Of a stretch of 64,000 nt of DNA, positions 52,754 to 60,624 are shown in pieces. The translations under genes and the position numbers were made by a program. This DNA is from Treponema_C sp050937815 (lineage in GTDB: Bacteria > Spirochaetota > Spirochaetia > Treponematales > Treponemataceae): assembly GCF_050937815.1 (NCBI RefSeq), contig NZ_JACDIJ010000008.1, positions 1-64,000 of the forward strand, written 5' to 3'. Within the stretch, counting starts at the first letter, position 1. The number at the start of each line of letters is the position of its first letter. The notes beneath the pieces were generated by a model. It was given only the letters and a program-made list of their open reading frames with translations, was not told the origin of the DNA and did not search any database.

Positions 52754-54207
52754 AACCTATTTCGCTTGATAATTTTTCAATTAAATTGGGCAAACGCATC
52801 CTCCTTAAGGATTCGAATTTTTCAATCGAGCCGAATTCCTCCGCCGTTATTATGGGACCGACGGGAACCGGTAAATCGGTTTTTTTGCAGTCCATTGCAG
52901 GTATTCTTTCTACGAAAATTTTTACTTTTTCCGGCACAATGAAAGTAAACGGCTTTGACGCCTATGTTAACGGACGTAAACGGAATTTCAGTTTATGGTC
53001 GCAAATTGCACAGTCGGGCCTTATGTTTGTGCCGGCTGAAACCGCACAGGTGATGAATCCGGCTTTGACTTTGGATCAAAACCTTGCTCTTCTTGCGCCC
53101 GGCCGTAAACCGATTATTCAAGAGAGGCTTAAAAAATACTTTTCGCTTGATTTTGAAGCTTTTGCGCGTTTGTATCCGGATGAAATTTCCGGCGGCGAAA
53201 TGCAGCGTATTACTTTGATGATTTTGCTTTCGCGCAAGGGTAATTTAATCCTTTTGGACGAACCGACGGTTAACCTTGACCGCAATTTGCGTAAACATTT
53301 TGTGGAATTTCTAAACAACGAAATTCTTGCAACGCGGGATAAAACCTTTCTTATGGTAAGCCATGACCTTGATTTTATTAAAAGGCTTACCCTTGATCGG
53401 GCTTTTAGACTGAACGACGGCATAATCGAACTTCAGGAAAAACTTCCGGAAATGGAAGGATACGAAAAACCCGAAGCTAAAAAAGGTGCGTCCGGAACCG
53501 CAATTGAACTTTTGGATGTGTCGCAAACATATTTTAAGCGCGGCATTTTCGGCGAGCGTGTATTTACGGCATTTAAGGGGCTTAATCTTGTTTTTGAGCG
53601 TTCCACCGTCTACGGTATTACCGGGCCTTCCGGCTGCGGAAAATCCAGCACGATTAAAGCGATTTTACGGTTACTTGACGGTACAAAGGGACGTATTTTG
53701 TTGGAAGATTCGGATTTGGTAGCCCTTAAACCGAAAGAAACGGGAATAGATCCGAAATCCTTTAAACCCTTCCGCCGCCGCATGGCTGTAGTACAGCAGG
53801 ATTCGCGGTTTTCTTTTTTCCCCGACCTTAATATCCGCGATTCTTTTAAACAGATTTCGGCGGCCGGGCAAAGCGGAACCATTGAAGAATTGACGGAAAA
53901 TCTTGAAAAAGTCGGTCTTACAGCTGCACATCTTAAAAAACGTCCGAACGCTTTATCTTCCGGTGAAATGAAGCGTATGGATATTGCACGCGCGCTTACC
54001 GCCAAACCCGATATTTTACTTCTTGACGAACCCTTTGCACATATCGACTTCGAAACCCGCTTACAAGTAATGAAGGCGATTTCCGAATATCTGGCCGACC
54101 ATGCTACGATATTGGTAATTGTTACACATGAAGATTTTGACTTGCGTTACTTTATAGAAAAGAATTTCGATTTTCCGGAATTGGTCGGACAATTTGTCGG
54201 TGAGTGA
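52750..54207 (+). CDS. Fused double ABC ATPase (DppD-DppF-like)
   Basis: 485 residues with two complete ATPase domains in one chain. First: Walker A GPTGTGKSV (~36), signature ISGGEMQRI, Walker B LILLDEPTVNLD. Second from ~250: Walker A GPSGCGKSS, signature LSSGEMKRMDIARAL, Walker B ILLLDEPFAHIDF. Usual Dpp/Opp systems use two separate ~330-residue ATPases; each half here is shorter, and the first lacks the C-terminal Fe-S/oligopeptide extension. It powers the permease pair upstream and is the last gene of the operon. Confidence 0.92.
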   Translation: MKPISLDNFSIKLGKRILLKDSNFSIEPNSSAVIMGPTGTGKSVFLQSIAGILSTKIFTFSGTMKVNGFDAYVNGRKRNFSLWSQIAQSGLMFVPAETAQVMNPALTLDQNLALLAPGRKPIIQERLKKYFSLDFEAFARLYPDEISGGEMQRITLMILLSRKGNLILLDEPTVNLDRNLRKHFVEFLNNEILATRDKTFLMVSHDLDFIKRLTLDRAFRLNDGIIELQEKLPEMEGYEKPEAKKGASGTAIELLDVSQTYFKRGIFGERVFTAFKGLNLVFERSTVYGITGPSGCGKSSTIKAILRLLDGTKGRILLEDSDLVALKPKETGIDPKSFKPFRRRMAVVQQDSRFSFFPDLNIRDSFKQISAAGQSGTIEELTENLEKVGLTAAHLKKRPNALSSGEMKRMDIARALTAKPDILLLDEPFAHIDFETRLQVMKAISEYLADHATILVIVTHEDFDLRYFIEKNFDFPELVGQFVGE

Positions 54208-54276
54208 TAAAAACCGCAGTTTTACGCTGCGATTATAGGGGCAGTTTCGCCTAAAAACCATAATTTTTTTGCGGTT

Positions 54277-54323
54277 AAACCTCCGCTTGCTTTGTATTTT
54301 TACGGGCAGGGCGGAGGTTTTTT
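54277..54323 (+). terminator. Rho-independent terminator of the SUMF1/Dpp operon
   Basis: AAACCTCCGC pairs with GCGGAGGTTT, followed by TTTTAT. It lies 69 nt after the fused ATPase gene. Confidence 0.85.
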
Positions 54324-54367
54324 ATATGCGGTAGCGATATGCGGGTTAATGATGGCGTACAGGGGTT

Positions 54368-55246
54368 TTAGTCTTCGGCGAAGGTATTTTGTTTCCCATA
54401 TTGTTTGGGAGATAGCTTTGTATGTTGTTTGAATATTCTGATAAAATGTGATAAAGTATTGTATCCGACCAGTGCACATACTGTATCGACAGGCATATTA
54501 TTTACAAGAAGTTCTTTTGCTTTCATAATTCGGCAATTTATAACATACTGATTTGGAGAAAATCCTGTTACTTTTTTAAAAAGTTCACAGAGGCTATGTT
54601 TATTTGTACATGCATACTTTGCTAAGTTATCTAGGCAAAGATCCGTTTCCAGATTTGTGTGTATATGTGCTATGAGTGAGTATATCCGCTTGTATTCGGG
54701 TAGTATGCTTTCCGGTACGATATTGTGATATTCACGGTATAGCCGGTTTATATATATTAACAGTTCTCCGATAAGAAATTTATTATACAAATCTTTGCCG
54801 TATGTATCTTTTTTTTCTTTATTGCTGCTGTCTATAATTTTGTTCAGCATAACCTCTATTTGATCTGCTGCCTCTATACTTAATTTTAATATCTGTGAAT
54901 CTAAAAATGGTCTGAAAAAAAAACATTCAAGTAAATTGGTTGTAGGAGAAGACAGCTGTTCAATATACTCAGGTTTAAAGAATAAAACATATCTGTCATA
55001 TTTACATCGTTTATTTAAAGTTATAAGATGAAGATCCGTATTGTTAAAAAGAATTACAGTATTGGCAGGAATATGATATGATTTTTCGTCTATATTACAT
55101 ATCACATTTTCCGAACGTATAAATAAGATTTCAAATACATCATGTATATGAAATCGTCGTTTTTCTGGAATAAAAGTTGTTTTATGCTTTAAAAGAAAAT
55201 CTTCACTGAACGATTCATAATAAAGATCATAATCTTTAGTTTTCAT
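54368..55246 (-). CDS. AraC-family transcriptional regulator
   Basis: 292 residues. N-terminal cupin-like sensor (~1-130: HDVFEILFIRSENVICNIDE). The C-terminal AraC double helix-turn-helix has LDNLAKYACTNKHSLCELFKKVTGFSPNQYV and VCALVGYNTLSHFIRIFKQHTKLSPKQY. Oriented divergently from the sulfur-relay operon with 95 nt between, it is the likely regulator of that operon. The effector is unknown; a sugar or sugar-acid ligand would fit the cupin sensor and the isomerase-like gene. Confidence 0.9.
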   Translation of the reverse strand: MKTKDYDLYYESFSEDFLLKHKTTFIPEKRRFHIHDVFEILFIRSENVICNIDEKSYHIPANTVILFNNTDLHLITLNKRCKYDRYVLFFKPEYIEQLSSPTTNLLECFFFRPFLDSQILKLSIEAADQIEVMLNKIIDSSNKEKKDTYGKDLYNKFLIGELLIYINRLYREYHNIVPESILPEYKRIYSLIAHIHTNLETDLCLDNLAKYACTNKHSLCELFKKVTGFSPNQYVINCRIMKAKELLVNNMPVDTVCALVGYNTLSHFIRIFKQHTKLSPKQYGKQNTFAED

Positions 55247-55318
55247 ACCAGTTACTATGATTGTATCATCATTTTCTTGAAATGTAAATAAATATTATCA
55301 AAACGCAAAAAAACAAAT

Positions 55319-55335
55319 AGTATAGAAAGTATACT
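55319..55335. promoter_or_regulatory. Inverted repeat overlapping the sulfur-operon promoter
   Basis: AGTATA and TATACT arms with a 5-nt centre (GAAAG). TATACT (55330-55335) also looks like a -10 element, only 6 nt before ATG 55342, with no -35 and no ribosome site. This suggests an activator-dependent promoter giving a nearly leaderless message. It is a plausible AraC-regulator operator. Confidence 0.45.
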
Positions 55336-55341
55336 TAACAC

Positions 55342-55788
55342 ATGAGTGATGAACGCTATATTGAAAAATGCATTGTTGCTGATCTGTCTGCAGAAAAAAT
55401 CATACAAACTCTTCTTTCCTCAAAGTATGATATTGCTATTTTTAAATCTTATTTGAAAGAATATCTTTTAACAAGATTTATGCTTAATTCGAATATAGAA
55501 GAAGAAAATATATATAATCTTGCAGTAATGAGCATTAAGGCTAATTTATCGGATAAATCTGCCGAAAGTTTAGCCAATGCGGATTTACGTATCGATAAAT
55601 ATGATTGCCATCATACCAATTCCGCTGTCCGAAAAAAAGTTCTTTTTATAATGAATTTGGAAAAAAAACTTAACATACACTTACCTGATGATGCAGCCGT
55701 AGAAATAAACAATATAGAAGACTTGGCTTTGTTATTATATCCGAAATATATGCAAAAATGGGAAAGTAACAGTGAATATGACATTTAA
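55342..55788 (+). CDS. Acyl-carrier-like protein lacking the DSL serine
   Basis: 148 residues, no signal. The C-terminal half RKKVLFIMNLEKKLNIHLPDD followed by IEDLALLL resembles acyl-carrier helices II-III (ELVMALEEEF.IEIPDE). The serine that normally carries phosphopantetheine (DSL) is replaced around HHTNSAVR; Ser113 is the nearest candidate. The N-terminal half is helical and unmatched. It is first in the operon, overlapping the cysteine desulfurase by 17 nt. An unmodified ACP-like scaffold for the desulfurase or isomerase-like protein is inferred. Family identity is uncertain. Confidence 0.55.
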   Translation: MSDERYIEKCIVADLSAEKIIQTLLSSKYDIAIFKSYLKEYLLTRFMLNSNIEEENIYNLAVMSIKANLSDKSAESLANADLRIDKYDCHHTNSAVRKKVLFIMNLEKKLNIHLPDDAAVEINNIEDLALLLYPKYMQKWESNSEYDI

Positions 55789-57001
55789 TGTATCGAATAT
55801 ACGTAAGGATTTTCCGCTCATAGATTCCCACTGTTTGAAATTGATTTATTTGGATAATGCTGCAACGACGCAAAAACCGCTTGTTGTCATAGACGCATTA
55901 ACTGAATACTATAAAAATAAAAATGCTAATATACATCGGGGTGCGTATGAACTAAGTATTCATTCAACCGATTTATATGAAAATTCACGAAAAGTTATAC
56001 GGAAATTTATAGGAGCTCATAAAGATTGCGAAATTATATTTACAAAAAATACTACAGAGTCAATTAATATTGTTGCATATTCGTTTTGTGAAACTTTTCT
56101 TAAAATGGGAGGAAATATAATAACTACAGAGTTGGAACATCATTCAAATTATCTTCCGTGGCTGGCTGCATGCAGTAGAAAATCCGGTGAACTGCGGCTT
56201 TTACCTATCGCCGACGACGGCTTTTTCAGTATGACCTTATTGGAACGTTTAATAGACAACAAAACGGCTCTTGTTGCGGTAACAGGCGCGTCAAATGCAA
56301 TCGGTTTGTTGCCTCCGTTAAAAGATATTATAAAAATTGCTCATGCGCATAACGTTCCTGTTCTTGTGGACGGCGCCCAACTTATTGCGCATTCTTTTGT
56401 TGATGTTTCAGCAATTGATTGTGATTTTTTTACTTTCTCCGCTCATAAAATATATGGTCCGACCGGAATAGGTGTATTGTACGGAAAAGAAGCATATCTT
56501 GAGAAAATGCATCCCTATAATTATGGCGGTGATATGGTTGATAGAATAGGAGAAACTTTCGGAACTACTACTTGGCAAAACTTGCCGACGAAATTTGAAG
56601 CAGGGACACAGGATGTAGGTGCTGCCGTCGGCCTTTCTACCGCGTTGCGGTATATTAATGTACAGGGCACAACTTGTTTACATGCATATGAGCAAACCCT
56701 TACACAATATACTCTTAAAAGATTGGATAGTATTAAAGGAATAACTGTAATTGCCAAGCACAGTCCTCGTGTTCCGCTTATTTCGTTTATCAGCTCAATT
56801 TTTTCTCCCTATGATATAAGTATGCTTTTAGCGGCTCACGGCATTGCAAGCAGATGTGGAGAACTTTGTGCACAGCCGCTAATGAAAAAACTTGGTTTAA
56901 AAAACGGACTTATTCGTATATCCATTGCTTTTTATAATACAAAGGAGGAGATAGATCGGTTTTGCGATGTTCTTGAACAAATCCAAACGTCTTATTTATA
57001 A
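55772..57001 (+). CDS. SufS-type (group II) cysteine desulfurase
   Basis: 409 residues from GTG 55772 (ATG 55778 is also possible). Fold-type-I PLP enzyme: YLDNAATTQKPL near residue 30, PLP Lys in SAHKIYGPTGIGVLYGK (~225) and an active-site Cys in RCGELCAQPLMKKLG (~365), which is the persulfide Cys of the SufS/CsdA group. It converts L-cysteine to alanine plus enzyme persulfide. The adjacent SufE-type gene 2 nt downstream is its natural acceptor. No SufBCD or IscU gene is present here, so the sulfur may serve a dedicated pathway. Confidence 0.9.
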   Translation: MNMTFNVSNIRKDFPLIDSHCLKLIYLDNAATTQKPLVVIDALTEYYKNKNANIHRGAYELSIHSTDLYENSRKVIRKFIGAHKDCEIIFTKNTTESINIVAYSFCETFLKMGGNIITTELEHHSNYLPWLAACSRKSGELRLLPIADDGFFSMTLLERLIDNKTALVAVTGASNAIGLLPPLKDIIKIAHAHNVPVLVDGAQLIAHSFVDVSAIDCDFFTFSAHKIYGPTGIGVLYGKEAYLEKMHPYNYGGDMVDRIGETFGTTTWQNLPTKFEAGTQDVGAAVGLSTALRYINVQGTTCLHAYEQTLTQYTLKRLDSIKGITVIAKHSPRVPLISFISSIFSPYDISMLLAAHGIASRCGELCAQPLMKKLGLKNGLIRISIAFYNTKEEIDRFCDVLEQIQTSYL

Positions 57002-57003
57002 AT

Positions 57004-57444
57004 ATGGGTACGATGTATGAAACGCTGGAAAAAAACTTGCAGTATTTTGAGATGTTTAAAGATTCGCTTTCAAGATACGACTATTTAATTCATATTGCTT
57101 TAACAAAAGCCGGAAATGAAAAGTTCTTACTGCATAATGATGAGTATCTGATACATGGCTGTCAATCGAAGTTATGGGTAAAATGCAGTTTTGAAAATAA
57201 TCGTATAAAAATAGAATGCGACAGCGAATCATTAATAATACTCGGATTTGCAACTATCATTATTGAGGTTTGTAATAACAGAACGGCCGAGGAAATTGTT
57301 GCTTTTGATTTTGATGTGTTTAAAAAATTTGAAACCGATAACGGATTACTTTCCGGAAAAAGCCGAAACGGTTTGCTTGGTATGATGAATCGTATAAAAA
57401 TGTTTGCTGATTGTATTATAAATTCAAGAAATGCAAAGTTTTAA
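57004..57444 (+). CDS. SufE-type sulfur-acceptor protein
   Basis: 146 residues. Family pattern: YDYLIHIALTKAG early, then HGCQSKLWVKCSF with the conserved persulfide-accepting Cys at ~52. The C-terminal helices match SufE (SKSRNGLLGMMNRIK). It accepts sulfane sulfur from the SufS-type enzyme upstream and passes it on. It follows that gene by 2 nt, so the pair is translated together. Confidence 0.88.
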   Translation: MGTMYETLEKNLQYFEMFKDSLSRYDYLIHIALTKAGNEKFLLHNDEYLIHGCQSKLWVKCSFENNRIKIECDSESLIILGFATIIIEVCNNRTAEEIVAFDFDVFKKFETDNGLLSGKSRNGLLGMMNRIKMFADCIINSRNAKF

Positions 57445-57502
57445 AACTGAAAACACTAAAAATTGTTTAAAGCACTGTTAAAATAAAAGTACGAGGTTGT
57501 TT

Positions 57503-58951
57503 ATGAAATATGCTATGGATGTAAAAGTTAATGTAAAGCCGATATTCAGCAATATGGTACATAGCGATGTATGGGAAGGCCCTTGCAGAGTAGGTACTCC
57601 TGAGGAACTGGAACCATCATATGAAATAAGAACAGGTAAGGAACAGTTTAAAGTATGGCAAAGAGAGTTGGAAGATAATTTTTGCGAGTATGCGAAAATT
57701 CTGCCTCCTATTTATATTGAATTTAATGAAAGCTTTGTTGTATCTGACGATGAATTTGAAAAAATTGAAAAAGATGCGGCTGATGTAGATTTATTTTTAA
57801 TTACGTATCGGGTTCCCGGCCTCGAACGTTTCGGAAAACCTATTTCGATGATAAATCTCGGACCTACACCTGTCGATATTGTCGCTTTTTATCGTGATAT
57901 CGGCCTTGATGCTTATATGGCGCATGATTATGACGAATTCAACGAACTGTTAAAAATGTTCCATGTAAAAAAAGCGATATCCAATACAAAATTCCTTGTT
58001 CTTTCCGCTACCGAACAAATCCCTGCAAGTGTAAACAGCAGTATACCTGATTTATACGGATTATTTAAACGGTACGGTATTAAAAATAATCGTATGTCTT
58101 TTAAGAATGTCTTTGACGTTATGGATAAACTTGAAATTAGCGAATCGATAGAAAAAATAGCTGACAATCTTATTGCCGGTTCAAAAAAAACCGGTATCAA
58201 ACGGGATTGGATATTACAGGATATTAAATATTATTTTTCAGTACGGACACTAATGGAACAATACGGTTGTAATGCGTTTACTACTTCATGTAAAGAATTG
58301 TGCGCTTCACGCTATCCGATGCGTGAAAAATGTACCCCCTGTCTTACTCACTCACTGCTCAAAGATGATAGGATACCCTCTGCCTGTGAAGAGGATATAA
58401 ATGTTTTGCTGGCAGAGATGGTTTTTATGTATTTGACCGAGAAATCCGTCTTTATGGGAAATCCGGTATTGGTAAAAAAAGGTTCCAAAACGGTCGAACA
58501 GCTTGGAATGCCCAAGTTATTATTTGATCCTGCACAAACTTTTGACGAAGATGTTCTTGAAATTCATCATTCCGTTCCGGGACTTAAGATGGAAGGATAC
58601 AATCAAAATTCGATGGAGTATGAGCTTGGTCATTTTACCTATGCCGGTTGGGGAACTAAGATTCAAGTTGATATGTCAAATGCAAAAACTAAAACTGTCA
58701 CTTTCGGTCGATTTAATCGTAAAGGAACTCGAATGCTTGTTGCTTCCGGTGAAATAGTGGGATGTATTTTTAAAGAAACTTATTGCAGTCCTGTTGTGTA
58801 TTATAGGGTTACCGGCGGTGCCCGTGAACTGCGTCATGCGCTTGCAAACGGATGTTACGGGCATCATTTAGCTGTTGTTTATGGTGATTGTATTTCACAA
58901 ATAAAAAAACTCGGTTCTGTCGTAGGGTTTGAAGTGGAGGTATTCAAGTAG
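57503..58951 (+). CDS. Cysteine-rich fucose-isomerase-like protein
   Basis: 482 residues from ATG 57503 (GAGG upstream; TTG 57497 is less likely). The C-terminal part matches the L-fucose/L-arabinose isomerase-like superfamily: RIPSACEEDINVLLAEMVFMYLTEK, LEIHHSVPGLKMEG, TVTFGRFNRKG, ASGEIVG and a closing GHHLAVVYGDCISQIKKLG. Before it lies a Cys-rich block (CKELC, CTPC, then C in SACEED), which could bind Fe-S or zinc. The N-terminal ~200 residues follow the FucI N1 domain loosely. Sugar isomerisation is possible; activity with sulfur donors next door is unproven. Confidence 0.75.
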   Translation: MKYAMDVKVNVKPIFSNMVHSDVWEGPCRVGTPEELEPSYEIRTGKEQFKVWQRELEDNFCEYAKILPPIYIEFNESFVVSDDEFEKIEKDAADVDLFLITYRVPGLERFGKPISMINLGPTPVDIVAFYRDIGLDAYMAHDYDEFNELLKMFHVKKAISNTKFLVLSATEQIPASVNSSIPDLYGLFKRYGIKNNRMSFKNVFDVMDKLEISESIEKIADNLIAGSKKTGIKRDWILQDIKYYFSVRTLMEQYGCNAFTTSCKELCASRYPMREKCTPCLTHSLLKDDRIPSACEEDINVLLAEMVFMYLTEKSVFMGNPVLVKKGSKTVEQLGMPKLLFDPAQTFDEDVLEIHHSVPGLKMEGYNQNSMEYELGHFTYAGWGTKIQVDMSNAKTKTVTFGRFNRKGTRMLVASGEIVGCIFKETYCSPVVYYRVTGGARELRHALANGCYGHHLAVVYGDCISQIKKLGSVVGFEVEVFK

Positions 58952-58989
58952 CAAAGTGTCCAAATATTTCTCAAAGGAGGAGTAGAAAT

Positions 58990-59994
58990 ATGAGAAAAAA
59001 AATTCTAATGGTTGCAATTATTTTAATTGTAACAATGGTCGTTCTTAATGCTTCCGGCGGTAAAGAAAATGCAAAGGGCGGAAAATCCCCGTCATACGTT
59101 TTAAAGCTCAGTTACGTTCAAAATGAAGAAGATCCTTTGACCAAAGGATTGTACAAGCTGGCGGAGAATGTCGGAGCGGCAACAAACGGCGATTTTGAAA
59201 TTCAAGTTTTTCCAAGCGGTCTTCTCGGCGATACGGCAGATGTTGTAGAGCAAGTGCAAACTGGATCAAATATCGGGTTGTTGACTGATGCCGGACGATT
59301 TTCCGGAAATCTTCTGGAAATCGGTATTTTGGATGCCCCCTATCTTTTTGATACCTATGAAGAAGGAAATAAAATAGTACAATCGGATCTTTTTAGAGGA
59401 TGGACAGATCGACTGCAAAAAGACGGATACAGAGTTTGCTCTTTTAATTGGTACCAAGGTGCTAGAAATTTTATTACAAATAAACCGATTAAAAGTATGG
59501 CAGATCTTAAAGGCTTAAAAATACGCACAGGTTCTTCTCCTGTTTGGCAAGCTACTGTTGATGCTTTCGGCTGTAAACCCACTTCACTTGCTCAGGGTGA
59601 AGTATATTCGGCTATCCAGCAAAAAGTTGTTGACGGAGCCGAACAGCAGGATATGGCTACATATGGCCTTAAACTGTATGAAGTCGTAAAATATATTACA
59701 AAAACACAGCATTTCCAACTTCTTACCGGTTTGGTTGTAAGCGAAGCATGGTTTCAAAAACTGCCTGAAAGGTATCAAAAAATTTTAATTGAAGAGAGTA
59801 TTAAAGCCGGTGAATATGCTTCAAACTTGACTTTGCAGAATATAAGCCGCGCCAATGAACAGATGCGGAAAGCAGGTATTGTTATCAATGAAATTGATCT
59901 TGCCGAGTTCAAAAAAGCCGGAGATAATGTATATAAAAAATTCAACGGTTTTTCTGATATCAAAAAAGAAATAGATAAGATTCTCGGAAAGTAA
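58990..59994 (+). CDS. TRAP transporter substrate-binding protein (DctP)
   Basis: 334 residues with AAAGGAGG before ATG 58990. Signal segment ILMVAIILIVTMVVLNA without a lipobox Cys. DctP family: AENVGAATNGDFEIQVFPSG, GLKIRTGSSPVW with the ligand-contacting Arg (~176), and VVDGAEQQDMATYGLKLYEV. Periplasmic. The Arg indicates a carboxylate or similar anion ligand. Its relation to the upstream isomerase-like gene suggests a sugar-acid-type substrate. A hairpin separates it from DctQ. Confidence 0.92.
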   Translation: MRKKILMVAIILIVTMVVLNASGGKENAKGGKSPSYVLKLSYVQNEEDPLTKGLYKLAENVGAATNGDFEIQVFPSGLLGDTADVVEQVQTGSNIGLLTDAGRFSGNLLEIGILDAPYLFDTYEEGNKIVQSDLFRGWTDRLQKDGYRVCSFNWYQGARNFITNKPIKSMADLKGLKIRTGSSPVWQATVDAFGCKPTSLAQGEVYSAIQQKVVDGAEQQDMATYGLKLYEVVKYITKTQHFQLLTGLVVSEAWFQKLPERYQKILIEESIKAGEYASNLTLQNISRANEQMRKAGIVINEIDLAEFKKAGDNVYKKFNGFSDIKKEIDKILGK

Positions 59995-60004
59995 CAGGTA
60001 AAAG

Positions 60005-60044
60005 ATGGTGACTGTTGTTTGTGACAGTCGCCATTTTCTTTTTT
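60005..60044 (+). terminator. Hairpin with T-run between dctP and dctQ
   Basis: ATGGTGACTGT pairs with ACAGTCGCCAT (one G-T) around an 8-nt loop, followed by TTTCTTTTTT. It probably reduces transcription into the membrane genes, giving more binding protein than permease. Confidence 0.75.
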
Positions 60045-60074
60045 GATAGTTAAGAACTAAAATAAGGTAGATGT

Positions 60075-60596
60075 ATGCAAAAGAATATAATGAATGATTT
60101 GTATAAAACAATTGTAAAACTGGAGCAATATATAAGTAAAATTATTCTATTCTTTATTATCGGACTTACATTTATAGCTGCTATGTCACGTGCTTTTAAC
60201 TTTCCGCTGCCTTGGTCGATAGATGTTATTTTGCTTTTATTTTGTTGGTTTGCATTTTTTGCCGCCAGCCAAGCGACTCGAAGGAAAGCGAATCTCGGTG
60301 TTGATATTATTGTCAGGCATTTACCCAAAACGGTGCAAAATATTATTGACCTTATCAATAAATTATTGATTACATTTTTTTTGATATGCATGGGATACAG
60401 TTCACTCAGATTATCCATAACAAACGTAAAAAGACTGATAACATCTTTAGATATCAGTTATTCTTTTATTACTGCCTCTTTATTTGTTGGATGTGTGCTT
60501 ATGACTATTTCGGAAATTATTCAAATTGTAGAACGGATTCAAATAATGCGAGAAAAAGCTGAAGAAGAAAACTTTAAAAGTGTAAAAACTGATTGA
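60075..60596 (+). CDS. TRAP transporter small membrane subunit (DctQ)
   Basis: 173 residues with four membrane helices. Family motifs: LPWSIDVILLLFCWFAFFAAS and ATRRKANLGVDIIVRHLP. It pairs with the large subunit 28 nt downstream. The C-terminal tail is charged and cytosolic. Confidence 0.9.
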   Translation: MQKNIMNDLYKTIVKLEQYISKIILFFIIGLTFIAAMSRAFNFPLPWSIDVILLLFCWFAFFAASQATRRKANLGVDIIVRHLPKTVQNIIDLINKLLITFFLICMGYSSLRLSITNVKRLITSLDISYSFITASLFVGCVLMTISEIIQIVERIQIMREKAEEENFKSVKTD

Positions 60597-60624
60597 GTGT
60601 TATTGTTTAAGGAGTGGTGCGATT

